DNA from: Ichthyophonus hoferi | Lineage: Eukaryota > Opisthokonta > Ichthyosporea > Ichthyophonida > Ichthyophonidae | Reading direction: 5' to 3' | Length of the DNA stretch: 21,349 nt | NCBI GenBank assembly: GCA_002751075.1 | Contig: NAOQ01000025.1 | Location: forward strand, 39,098 to 60,446 | Part shown: positions 8,545 to 17,334 of the stretch, in pieces | Position numbering within the stretch: position 1 is the first letter of the stretch | How the letters are laid out: every line of letters begins with the position of its first letter | Program-made: the position numbers and the translations under genes | The notes under the pieces: model-generated | Seen by the model: the letters and a program-made list of their open reading frames with translations, nothing else | Databases searched by the model: none | Told to the model about the DNA's origin: nothing

Positions 8545-9633
8545 ATGTACCTCAAATATGTGATAGCAATTATTATACCGGCAATGGCCGTATATGCTCA
8601 AATGTCAGATTGTATTTGTTCAGAAACAAAGAGGGAGCCTTGTCGTATAACAATATCTAATTTATGTCAGCAAGTAGTTCATTATGGTCCATGTCTTTCG
8701 AAAAACCTCACAGAATGTACCGAATACATTACAACAGAAGACTGTTCTAATGGGCTTTGTTCCGTCATTGTATCATCCAAAGGCGGGGAGGATATTAAAT
8801 CCATTCCAATCACCAACACCATAACGACTACAATAGCAGCTGAACACACCATGGAGTCGATTGATTCTCCTGACAAAGCAATGCTCATACAAACCACACT
8901 TGCAGCTACTATTAGTAATGAATTATTTTCTACTACCTTCCAAAATTCTTCTTCTTCCTCTCCCTCTACCCCGAAGGCACATTCTGATTCCATTGAAGCA
9001 GTTGAAAAAAACGAATCAGTCATCGCAAGTTGTGGAAAAGAACCCTGCTCCCCTGACGATTGCCAGTGTACACCATGGTCTGAATGGACAAATTGCACTT
9101 CTGTTTGTGATGAGACGTGGAGGAATAGCTGGGCCAATATAGAAAATTGCTCTGCTGTGTGTGGACTTGGAGTTAAAAATCGTACGCGTATATGCACGGA
9201 GGCTATTGGGAACGGAAGAACATGTGCCATACTTGAACTAATTGAAACATTTGAACAGGCTCAGTGTAATTCTACCGTGTGTGAGGATTTCAGCCGTACT
9301 GTGTCTTTAGGTGCGTTGTTAGGGATAGTAGGAGGTTCTGTAGGCGGATTTATAATGGTAACTATAATCTTGTATTGTCTAAATAGGAATGATTCAAGCT
9401 ATTCGAAGTATCAACCATCTGGTTTGCAGTCTAATCTAGGGCTATTACCACAACCAAACATGTCGGTGATAGATGATGAATCAGATAGTGCGTGCAGTGG
9501 AGATGGGGCAGAGTCAAAGGAACCTTATGTTGAGATACCTCTCGGAGAAAGGGTAGAGGCGTGGCGTGAGCGTATGGCAGTACAGAGGAAGATGAGCCAG
9601 TCAGAAGTTATACCTATGACAGAAACGGCATGA
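8545..9633 (+). CDS. TSP1-domain type I membrane protein, microneme adhesin-like
   Basis: One uninterrupted frame of 362 residues, unlike its multi-exon neighbours. Met1 is chosen because a signal peptide follows at once (YVIAIIIPAMAVYA, cleavage about residue 18). Residues 23-72 hold eight cysteines in no pattern I recognise. About 88-160 is a Ser/Thr-rich stalk. Residues 178-246 form the TSP1 region: WSEW (178-181, a C-mannosylation motif), C184/C188, then C202/C206, GLG, the R213xR215 ladder, C217, C227, C241, C246. The first Cys pair is duplicated relative to a normal six-cysteine TSP1. Seven N-glycosylation sequons lie outside the membrane. The TM is about 254-278 and contains GIVGGSVGG (260-268), resembling rhomboid-cleaved apicomplexan adhesins. 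The cytoplasmic tail (279-362) has an acidic patch (DDESDS), YVEI and W340, but lacks the near-terminal Trp of classical TRAP tails. It probably acts in adhesion or invasion at the cell surface; function is inferred and no ortholog is named. Confidence 0.85.
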   Translation: MYLKYVIAIIIPAMAVYAQMSDCICSETKREPCRITISNLCQQVVHYGPCLSKNLTECTEYITTEDCSNGLCSVIVSSKGGEDIKSIPITNTITTTIAAEHTMESIDSPDKAMLIQTTLAATISNELFSTTFQNSSSSSPSTPKAHSDSIEAVEKNESVIASCGKEPCSPDDCQCTPWSEWTNCTSVCDETWRNSWANIENCSAVCGLGVKNRTRICTEAIGNGRTCAILELIETFEQAQCNSTVCEDFSRTVSLGALLGIVGGSVGGFIMVTIILYCLNRNDSSYSKYQPSGLQSNLGLLPQPNMSVIDDESDSACSGDGAESKEPYVEIPLGERVEAWRERMAVQRKMSQSEVIPMTETA

Positions 9634-9768
9634 ATAGAATGGTTTTAGAATGATTTTTATTATTGTTTTATGTTTTGTATTTTGTTATTTTATTATTGAA
9701 TATTTATATCATTCCAATCAAAACGTTCGTGTTGGAAGATTTCATATTTCATGTCTATTTTAAAATTT

Positions 9769-9774
9769 AATAAA
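9769..9774 (+). terminator. possible poly(A) signal AATAAA of the TSP1 gene
   Basis: AATAAA lies 135 bases after the stop codon. In DNA this AT-rich the hexamer is common by chance, so the call is weak. Confidence 0.25.
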
Positions 9775-10022
9775 CTTTTCAGTTGGCTTTCTCAAGAAGC
9801 TCTCAAGAATCTCTATGAACAAACGATTGTATTTTATGTTGTGTTGTTATGTTATGTTTTATTATGTTAAAAATATGTTACATTATATTATACCATGTTA
9901 CGTTATATAAAATTATGCTATATTATATTACACTATGATATGACATATAATGTTTTATTGTATCTTAATCAAGGTTAATTTGTGCTTGATTCCTTCTTTT
10001 CAATGTTCTTTATGGCCTCTTA

Positions 10023-10094
10023 CATCAGTCTATTATATATATATATATATATATATATTCATTCTAAATTCATTGATAAGGAGATGCGCAGGTG
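10023..10094 (+). repeat. left copy of the duplication flanking the gap
   Basis: This 72-base segment runs from CATCAGTC through a TA run to GGAGATGCGCAGGTG, immediately before the Ns. It equals 10468-10537 except for one TA unit. The sequence upstream of each copy is related but clearly diverged. Confidence 0.9.
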
Positions 10095-10419
10095 NNNNNN
10101 NNNNNNNNNNNNNNNNNNNNNNNNNNNNNNNNNNNNNNNNNNNNNNNNNNNNNNNNNNNNNNNNNNNNNNNNNNNNNNNNNNNNNNNNNNNNNNNNNNNN
10201 NNNNNNNNNNNNNNNNNNNNNNNNNNNNNNNNNNNNNNNNNNNNNNNNNNNNNNNNNNNNNNNNNNNNNNNNNNNNNNNNNNNNNNNNNNNNNNNNNNNN
10301 NNNNNNNNNNNNNNNNNNNNNNNNNNNNNNNNNNNNNNNNNNNNNNNNNNNNNNNNNNNNNNNNNNNNNNNNNNNNNNNNNNNNNNNNNNNNNNNNNNNN
10401 NNNNNNNNNNNNNNNNNNN
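10095..10419. other. assembly gap (325 Ns)
   Basis: A run of undetermined bases. Open frames reported across it are meaningless. Its true length is unknown. Confidence 0.99.
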
Positions 10420-10467
10420 TTACCTTCCTTTTCTTAACTAGTTCTTTTACTTAGTCCGCCTTCCTAT

Positions 10468-10537
10468 CATCAGTCTATTATATATATATATATATATATA
10501 TTCATTCTAAATTCATTGATAAGGAGATGCGCAGGTG
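10468..10537 (+). repeat. right copy of the duplication flanking the gap
   Basis: Same as 10023-10094 with one fewer TA unit. The sequence continues into CACACCTAATAC, which may be what follows the left copy inside the gap. Confidence 0.9.
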
Positions 10538-10924
10538 CACACCTAATACTAGATATATATTGTTTATTCTATATTATATATTATTATATTATTATATTAT
10601 ATATTTTATATATTCATATTATATAGTATTTTAAGTATCATGAATTATACATTTATACTGTATCATGTATAATAATATCTAGATTATAAATCAGTCTACT
10701 ATTTAATCTAATTAATAACAACATCTCTTAATCTGGGATAACCTATATAACAATGCACTTTCACTGGCACAATGTAGCATAATATTAGTGCATATTTCTG
10801 TCTTTCACCAATCAAAATTTAAATAATAAAATTATATTATATTATCAGATACGTTGTTGTTCAAGCTTAAAATGATAAAAACATGTATACACCAGTGTAG
10901 TCAAAACATTGGTTTACTGTATCA

Positions 10925-11055
10925 TATGAATTGGCGCAAGATAGTACGATAGTGCGACGGTGTGAGGCCATGATAGTATGGTAGTATGAGAACATAGTAG
11001 TATTTTATTATGGCAACATGATTGTATGATAGTATGCTATGCTGGCATGATGTTA
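10925..11055. repeat. degenerate ATGATAGTATG-type repeat
   Basis: Irregular repetition of words such as GATAGTACGATAGTG, ATGATAGTATGGTAGTATG and ATGATAGTATGCTATG. Units are about 10-12 bases and poorly conserved. Confidence 0.5.
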
Positions 11056-11491
11056 TGGATTATAATGGCATAGTTGTTATAACAGTATAATAATCTGCAT
11101 TATAATACTGTCTGTTGCTGGGAGGTCTTACCATGAGATACATATGAAATTAAAATAAACATATATTTTAAAATAATAAATTACTTGCGTATGTAATATA
11201 TATATATATTATTAACCAATGAGAGTTTTGGGCCTAGGATATAATCTCATTCGAAGAATAAACCAGTAAGGTATTTTTTCTGAACATCTTTATTGTTTAT
11301 TCAATAATGAAAGCAGGACCAATAGTTGTATCTATGTGCCGATAATATAGCGTGATAAGGATTATATAAGATTGCAATAGATATAGATACTCCTATTCTA
11401 TCATAGATTAATATTAAAAAATTAAAAAAATTATTTGATTTTCCTAGTCTTAATCTTTATCAATCAGGTTGGCCTTATAAACCATCACTGA

Positions 11492-11527
11492 TATTATAAT
11501 ATGTTGAATCACCAACATATTATAATA
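11492..11527. repeat. perfect AT-rich hairpin, 15-bp stem
   Basis: TATTATAATATGTTG (11492-11506) pairs perfectly with CAACATATTATAATA (11513-11527) around a six-base loop. It lies 3' of both convergent genes. A role in transcript ends or as a small element is possible but not shown. Confidence 0.6.
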
Positions 11528-11789
11528 CACTACTCATATCCCATCATAGATTATTATTAAAATATTAAAATATTAAAGCATTATTTAACTACAAAAACCA
11601 AAACAAATTAGACGGCAGCTAAACAAGCATTCCTTAATTAGTTTTATTAGTTTTTAGAAACTAATTACTCACTAAAACAAATGGACATAAGCGTTTTTTT
11701 ACCCGCATACCCTGTCCCATATATGTACCTGTAGATATGAGTTATATGGATGGAAAAAACGAATATTTCATTCAACTGACTAGTGAAAT

Positions 11790-14700
11790 CTATTCGGTGC
11801 TCTCAGCTACATAACCATGAGTGAGATCTACTGGATAAGCCTCCGTCTGTTCAGTTGTACGCCATATCTTATTGGCTACAGATACTACGTCATTCATAGC
11901 AGGCACATTGTGTATGCGAATGAAATCAACTTTTCCAGCGACACATGCACAGACAGAGGCCGCTGTGGCCCAATCACGCTCTTTGGGAGGGGCATCGTCG
12001 GGCTGTGATTGGTGGAGATGAGAAGGATAAAGAGAAAGATAATACAACACAGCAATAATATAATATATCGTCATAAAATATAATCGCTGTACTGTTGCAC
12101 TATTAACAAGCACCTCAAAAAAAAAATGGACATACATGGACAGAGAAATAACTCTGAAAGAATATATAGTAGGTAGAGTAGGTGTATCTATGTTTAGATA
12201 CACCCTTATGGGTCTATATCTATATCTTTACCACAAACTGTCCTCTCTTTATGTGTTAAGATGCACATAGGTTGCCAATATGATAGTATTATATATATAT
12301 ATCCATAAAACCTTATTTATAATTATCCTTCCCCATTCCCATCCTACCTTGCCTGCAATAGTACCCAGAAATCTCTTTCTAGAAGGGCCGACTAACAGAG
12401 GATAGTCTTGCAATGAAGAATGATCAAATAGAGTAGATAGATTACTAAGGATTTGAATATTGTGATCGCCATTCTTAGCAAATCCGATACCAGGATCTAT
12501 CACTGTATGTGTATCCAATCATATTAGTATATGGTTTGGTGGGATATAGTACAATATGATATAATATTTAATCTAAGATCAGTTATTAATCATACACATA
12601 AAAACGGTTAACTTAACGTCCATTGGCCTACTAATACACGGGCTAGCCAATCAAATGCAATCAAAGACCTAATATAAACATAGCCATTACCGCAGAAAGA
12701 TTCTAGTCCTACCCGTGAGTATACATGCATATATACCTATGCCTATTTCTATTATTGTTTACATCGTAATATAGCACACATCGTAATATAGCACACCTTC
12801 CTGATCGGTCTCATTGTGTAACGTCCATATCGATCTAAACCTGTCTATCTATCTATACCTACCTATGTTCCATCTGTAAATTCCAGCATCCAGTGCTTTG
12901 TTTACAAGCTGGGTCAACTCAGCCGTCATCTCAGGTATAACGTCATCGTTTATGTAGTTGCTAAGACTCTTCATATTGGAAAAATTACCTACAGGTAAAG
13001 GGATTGATTGGCTAACTAGTTATAAGGTATAGTATATAATATTATAATGTAGTACGTAACATTATATACTACACATCTATACTAATTGGTTAACTCATTA
13101 ATATATAGCATAATAAAATACAATATAATATAACACGTCTTTGGTGGAAATTAAATACCCTATGAAAAGGCATCGATAAACACTTTAAAGTACTCACCCC
13201 TCATATGCATAATGACGATTGGTACTTTTAATTGTGCCGCAGTGGTGAGCATGGCTGGGTCTCCTAGTCCACCTGTGATATCTGAATAGAATAGAATAGA
13301 GTAAGATAAAATAGCATAGGGTACGACATGATAAGATAAGATAGGAGTGTGTTATATAATGTAAGATATGATATTATGATACAATACAATTTATTGTAAG
13401 ATCAGGCCCATCCCTAATGACCAATCACATCTCTAAGACCGTTAATTTAATAATTAGTCATACCATTAATAATATCAGCACCAGCTTCAATGGCGGCCCG
13501 GGCAACTTCCCCATTGTACGTGTCTACTGAGATAACCGTATCTACACCAGCCTGTCGCAATCCTTGGATTACTGGTACTACCCTGTGTGATCATTAACCA
13601 GTAAGTTGCACGTAAGGACAGATTGGGTGATGGCAAGGGTGAAATATAATAAGGTGTGATATAATATAATATAATTAATAGTTTTAAAATACTACCAACC
13701 TTTTGATCTCTTCCTCTACTCCAACCACAATCGCTCCAGGGCGGCTAGATTGCCCACCAATATCAAGGATCCCATTGGCCAAGTGTTGCGACAATTCTAT
13801 ACCTGTCTATGCAATGATTGACGAATAATTTTTTATGGGTGACAAATATCCAGTAGAAGCGAAAGAGATACTATTTATAAAAGGGCACTATAGTGTCTAA
13901 TTATATTTTTTATTGTCTTATATTGCACATGTGCAATACACAATACCATACCATGCAATACATCAAACTATAGCACAAGACAAAACCTTACCAAACCATA
14001 CAATACCCAACTCTATCCTATCTCCCTAGCTCTTACCTTAATGCATTTTTCCACAGTGAAGCTCTCATCCCCATCAGAGAAACTATCATTAGTAACATTA
14101 AGAATACCAGCCAATCGACTATATTGTCCCACTTTTATTAATCTCTCAGTGCACCCATTATTATTGAGGGCACTCAATGGAATCGTCTTATACATGGATG
14201 GATCAGGAAGGAGGCGAGATAGCAACGTACCCATTGATACTTTAAGCACTGGGTGAATTAGATCTGGTGCAAGACTGTGATTGTATTAGTGGGAAGCAGT
14301 GTGTAAGTATATAATAAAATCATAATAATAAAATCATAAAGATAATATAATAGCAATATAATGGTAATAAATATTAATCCTCAATCCTTCTAAGGTGAAG
14401 AGAGAGAGAGAACACAATGATGGTTGATTTAAAATTTATTTTTAAATCACAAATCTGGTTGGTTTAATGCTTTTTAAATACATGTAAATGCCAATTAAAA
14501 GAAATATGATGTCATAATATATGTCTGCACCTATACCACGGTATGCATTTATAATATAATACTAGTAAAATAGTATAGGTATATAATCATAGTATATAGA
14601 TAGGGAAGTTACATACTCACAAAGGGGCCTCAATACAAACTCGCGTTCACTCATTAGTTTATGGGGAATAGTTAGAATCGGGATGTCAAAGTTGATGTCA

Positions 14701-15398
14701 TCATACAGAATAATATCTAGATCTATAGTTCTCTCCCCATACCTGCATATATATATATATAGAAAATCGGCATTAGTGTATATATATAGTAGTAATAGTA
14801 AGACAAGATAGGTTAGAAATAGTATCATATAACATATAACATTATACAATATAATCTAAATCTAATATAATCCTACTGTTATATCACAATCATACCTTCT
14901 AGTTTTTATACGTCCCAAACGGGCTTCGATATCTTTTAAAGCTTTAAGTAGATTCTCTGGAGCAAGTGTAGTGGATATCTGATGGATTATGTAAGTATAA
15001 TATTAGACTATAATACTCTGTATTGTTTGTACACAAAATCACTCTAAAGCATCGAAAACGCGTATATACAGTTTATATGTTATATATATATATACATGTA
15101 TATTTTCTAGTTGATATATACTAATAGGATAGCCATCATCTATAACATAAGCAGAACTAGATAAGATATTGACCACTGAAATGCATACATTGTTGCACAA
15201 ACAAAATACCTTAACTACGCCATTAAGGAATGGTGGTTGATCGATAACGTAGGCGGCTGATGTCTCATAAAGAAAGGAGGTTACAATAGTAGTTGTCGAA
15301 AGTAGTTCCAACTCTCTACAAGCATTTTTAATATGGGTTGCTCTCTGGCCAAGGTTGGCGCCTATAGCTACAAAGACAGTGTGAGAATTCAAAGTCAT
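11790..15398 (-). CDS. HPPK-DHPS: Bifunctional HPPK-DHPS, folate biosynthesis (10 exons, complete)
   Basis: Exons (minus): 15210-15398, 14896-14978, 14617-14742, 14037-14274, 13700-13806, 13464-13582, 13198-13281, 12863-12988, 12348-12502, 11790-12002. They total 1440 nt, 479 residues plus TAG. Every junction is GT-AG and restores a conserved motif, e.g. the exon 3/4 join makes RPLCDLAPDLIHP. HPPK domain (1 to about 142): GANLG 13-17, IDLDIILY 97-104 with metal-binding D98/D100, IPHKLM 116-121. It transfers pyrophosphate from ATP to hydroxymethyl-dihydropterin. DHPS domain (about 188-455): NVTNDSFSDGD 192-202, DIGGQSSRPG 227-236, SVDTY 266-270, IINDITGG 285-292, MHMRG 312-316, DPGIGFAK 360-367, GPSRKR 396-401, RIHNV 438-442. 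It joins the pterin to p-aminobenzoate and is the sulfonamide target. The fusion order matches apicomplexans and plants; no aldolase domain is seen upstream. At 479 residues it is compact, lacking the long insertions of Plasmodium. Oddities: N195 replaces the usual Pro of the first loop, and F318 the usual Pro after MHMRG. Confidence 0.95.
12762..12795 (-). repeat. perfect 17-base tandem duplication in an HPPK-DHPS intron
   Basis: CATCGTAATATAGCACA occurs at 12762-12778 and again directly at 12779-12795. It is inside the intron between exons 8 and 9, so the coding sequence is unaffected. It looks recent because the copies are identical. Confidence 0.9.
13921..13938. repeat. 18-base perfect palindrome in an HPPK-DHPS intron
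   Basis: TATTGCACATGTGCAATA is its own reverse complement, with a CACATGTG centre of the E-box type. It lies in the intron between exons 4 and 5. It may be a binding site or chance. Confidence 0.5.
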
Positions 15399-15403
15399 AT
15401 TTA

Positions 15404-15460
15404 CTAATACGTTATTGTTGAATTATTGAATTATTGTATTATATTGAATTATATACTCAC
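15404..15460 (-). other. candidate 57-base 5' leader intron of HPPK-DHPS
   Basis: Minus strand: CAA|GTGAGTATAT at 15460 and an acceptor GTATTAG ending at 15404, six bases before the ATG. The donor is near consensus; the acceptor lacks a pyrimidine tract. An ATG at 15476-15478 upstream would make a six-codon upstream frame ending at once after splicing, so it does not extend the protein. An in-frame stop also precedes the main ATG in the unspliced sequence, which supports the chosen start. Confidence 0.25.
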
Positions 15461-15857
15461 TTGCCTTAAACTATACATGTGACGCGTGATGCGTGATATT
15501 CCAATAATATACATTCTCCTTTTATTACCTAATCAACATATTTATTGTATATTTCTAGCCAATAAACAGTTTGTATAAGTGATTTTATCTTTTCTATTAG
15601 TATACCTCTATTTTTTTTTTAATAAATTATAATAAAAAATAATAATATATTTTGGGTTGTAATCCTACATATATGTAGCAGTAGTATACATCTCATATTT
15701 TTAGTATGTAACTATTGCGATTATTTTAAGCGATTTATGGATGATATGCTATCTAATCATCTACTCTAATCTATAATCAGTTATCCGAAAGATACGATGT
15801 GAATTTCGTTGATTACATCTATAGTTACTCTTCAAAGTATTTGAGTATTATGTACCC

Positions 15858-15923
15858 TATTGCATCCTTTATTACATTCTCTATTACATCACCTATTACA
15901 TCATCTATTACATCATCTATTCC
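15858..15923 (+). repeat. period-12 minisatellite upstream of HPPK-DHPS
   Basis: Five 12-base units plus part of a sixth on the pattern TATTACATCATC (variants TATTGCATCCTT, TATTACATTCTC, TATTACATCACC). The last two full units are identical. It lies about 460 bases upstream of the HPPK-DHPS start. Confidence 0.85.
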
Positions 15924-15949
15924 ATAATATACTTTATTATTAATATATT

Positions 15950-16084
15950 ATGCAAACAAGCGAGGCTAACCATAATTATCAGGTCGAACTACGGAGACTG
16001 CGTGTGCTATTGGGACTCAAAGCATATAATCGGACATGGCTCAGAGTCAGGCTTAGCTTGACTCACGCTCTGGCTCCATTGTAG
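15950..16084 (+). CDS. unassigned 44-residue open frame in a GC-richer block
   Basis: ATG at 15950 opens a frame with a Leu/Arg-rich, possibly helical composition (VELRRLRVLLGLKAYNRTW) ending at TAG 16082-16084. It starts a block (15950-16430) clearly richer in G+C than its surroundings. A GT at the end of the frame and a TTACAG acceptor near 16346, leading into LGIEFYEVQQEIECCGPP, could make a two-exon small protein, but this is only a possibility. I recognise no family. Confidence 0.15.
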   Translation: MQTSEANHNYQVELRRLRVLLGLKAYNRTWLRVRLSLTHALAPL

Positions 16085-17334
16085 GCTCTGGCATCTGGCA
16101 TCATCTAGCAAATTTGAGGATAGTATGTAATAAAATTGATCCTCCACACGTAGAGGCCAGTGGATGGATGTAGGGTTGGGGCGAAATGCTTTCGGTATTC
16201 GTGGATTGGCATTGCTTGTTAGCCTAGTATGAAACATTTTAAATGGGATCAGTATGGTTTGTAACATTTTGGAATGCCATTATCTATGGACAGATTCCTA
16301 GTCAACTGCAACAGTAGAATTTTATATAAATATGCCATGTTACAGATTAGGGATTGAGTTTTACGAGGTTCAACAAGAAATAGAATGCTGCGGGCCACCA
16401 TAATGGGTAGAATTGAGTTAAAATATTAATCTAGGATGGATAATCTATATATATATATATATAAACGTTCTAATAGAAATAGATAGGATTCAATATCTCC
16501 TTCCTGTTCATCCATACTTCCTGCAGTGCCCCTGGACATTTGCCACTTTTGTTCTACTCCTTTCTATAATGCATGTGATATATAAAACATATAATTGGTT
16601 ACAGATATAAAAACTAGTAGCATGTATTCCTATCTGCTATGACAAAAGATATACATATGAATAAGTTTAATAATTTCAATTTCCGATCGTGTTATTATCA
16701 TGAACTTAGTATGAAAAATATATTACTGACTTAAATCTTATTTCATATAAACTTTTATTTGTTTTTTTTTTCTACTATACATTTATACATTGGTAAATAC
16801 GTAAAATGTGGGTTGATCAGCATATAGTTTGTAGATTAGATATTTATACTGGTAATGTAATGGATGTGTTTTTATTTTGTGTTGAAGTTACATAATATTG
16901 TGACACTATCACCATGTAGTTACTTAATTTATTACCTACCTCTACATACTTAAAATTCACATACCCGTGCGTAAGTATATATTGATTACAAAATAAAACT
17001 ATCTCAACAGTACTAATATTATGACTTGTTTAATCTTTTTGTTCTGTTGTGGTTTAATACCAAAAATTTCTATTGTATATTTGAAGAAAAAAAAAAGAAA
17101 AAAAAAAAGAAAAAAAAGAAGAAAAAAAAGAAGAAATACTGCAATACTATTTCGTTAGTTACAGGGGAAAGACTGGAATAATACCATTTTCCTAAACCAA
17201 TCAGATATCTTTTAATTCTTTCAACAACTTAACTTTAAATTTTAAAATAAAGCACTCTGAGACCATATAACTGCATGCACTGGCATGTACCTTTATACAC
17301 AGACTATCAAGTATAATTACATATACAACATTGC
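16085..17334. other. unassigned GC-richer block, then AT-rich intergenic DNA
   Basis: 16085-16430 continues the GC-richer block. The minus strand is open over 16007-16267 (86 codons) with no recognised domain. The block may be a decayed mobile-element piece or a gene remnant. 16431-17080 is AT-rich and featureless, and a purine tract follows at 17083-17136. The word AACCAATCAGATAT near 17194 is identical to one near 2831. Confidence 0.35.
17083..17136 (+). repeat. 54-base pure purine tract
   Basis: Uninterrupted A and G, mostly A with single Gs at irregular spacing (A8-10 G pattern). It sits about 200 bases from the left edge of the Ty1/copia fossil. A polypurine run of this type is low complexity and not by itself the priming tract of a retroelement. 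Confidence 0.85.

Larger units (their letters stand above)
9640..11789. other. AT-rich intergenic region between convergent genes
   Basis: It separates the 3' ends of the TSP1 gene (+) and HPPK-DHPS (-). Apart from the assembly gap and the repeats listed separately, I see no coding signal. About 9836-9950 is a degenerate TTATGTTATGTTTTATTATG-type low-complexity tract. The segment beginning ATCATAGATTAATATTAAA near 11400 recurs diverged near 11543. Confidence 0.6.

Noticed and set aside
8682-9230. 182-codon minus-strand frame
   Set aside because: Mirror of the TSP1 gene; the plus strand has signal peptide, TSP1 and TM signatures.
9950-10454. Open frames spanning the Ns
   Set aside because: They are created by undetermined bases.
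12003-12203. Upstream extension of the last HPPK-DHPS exon
   Set aside because: Continuous frame, but it is intron: the CACAG acceptor at 12003 joins IAGK to PDDAPP in frame, and the extension has no DHPS similarity.
14041-14256. 71-codon plus-strand frame
   Set aside because: Antisense shadow of HPPK-DHPS exon 4.
14037-14274. GTG at 14249 as a separate gene start
   Set aside because: The upstream codons give LAPDLIHP, the conserved end of HPPK, so this is an internal exon.
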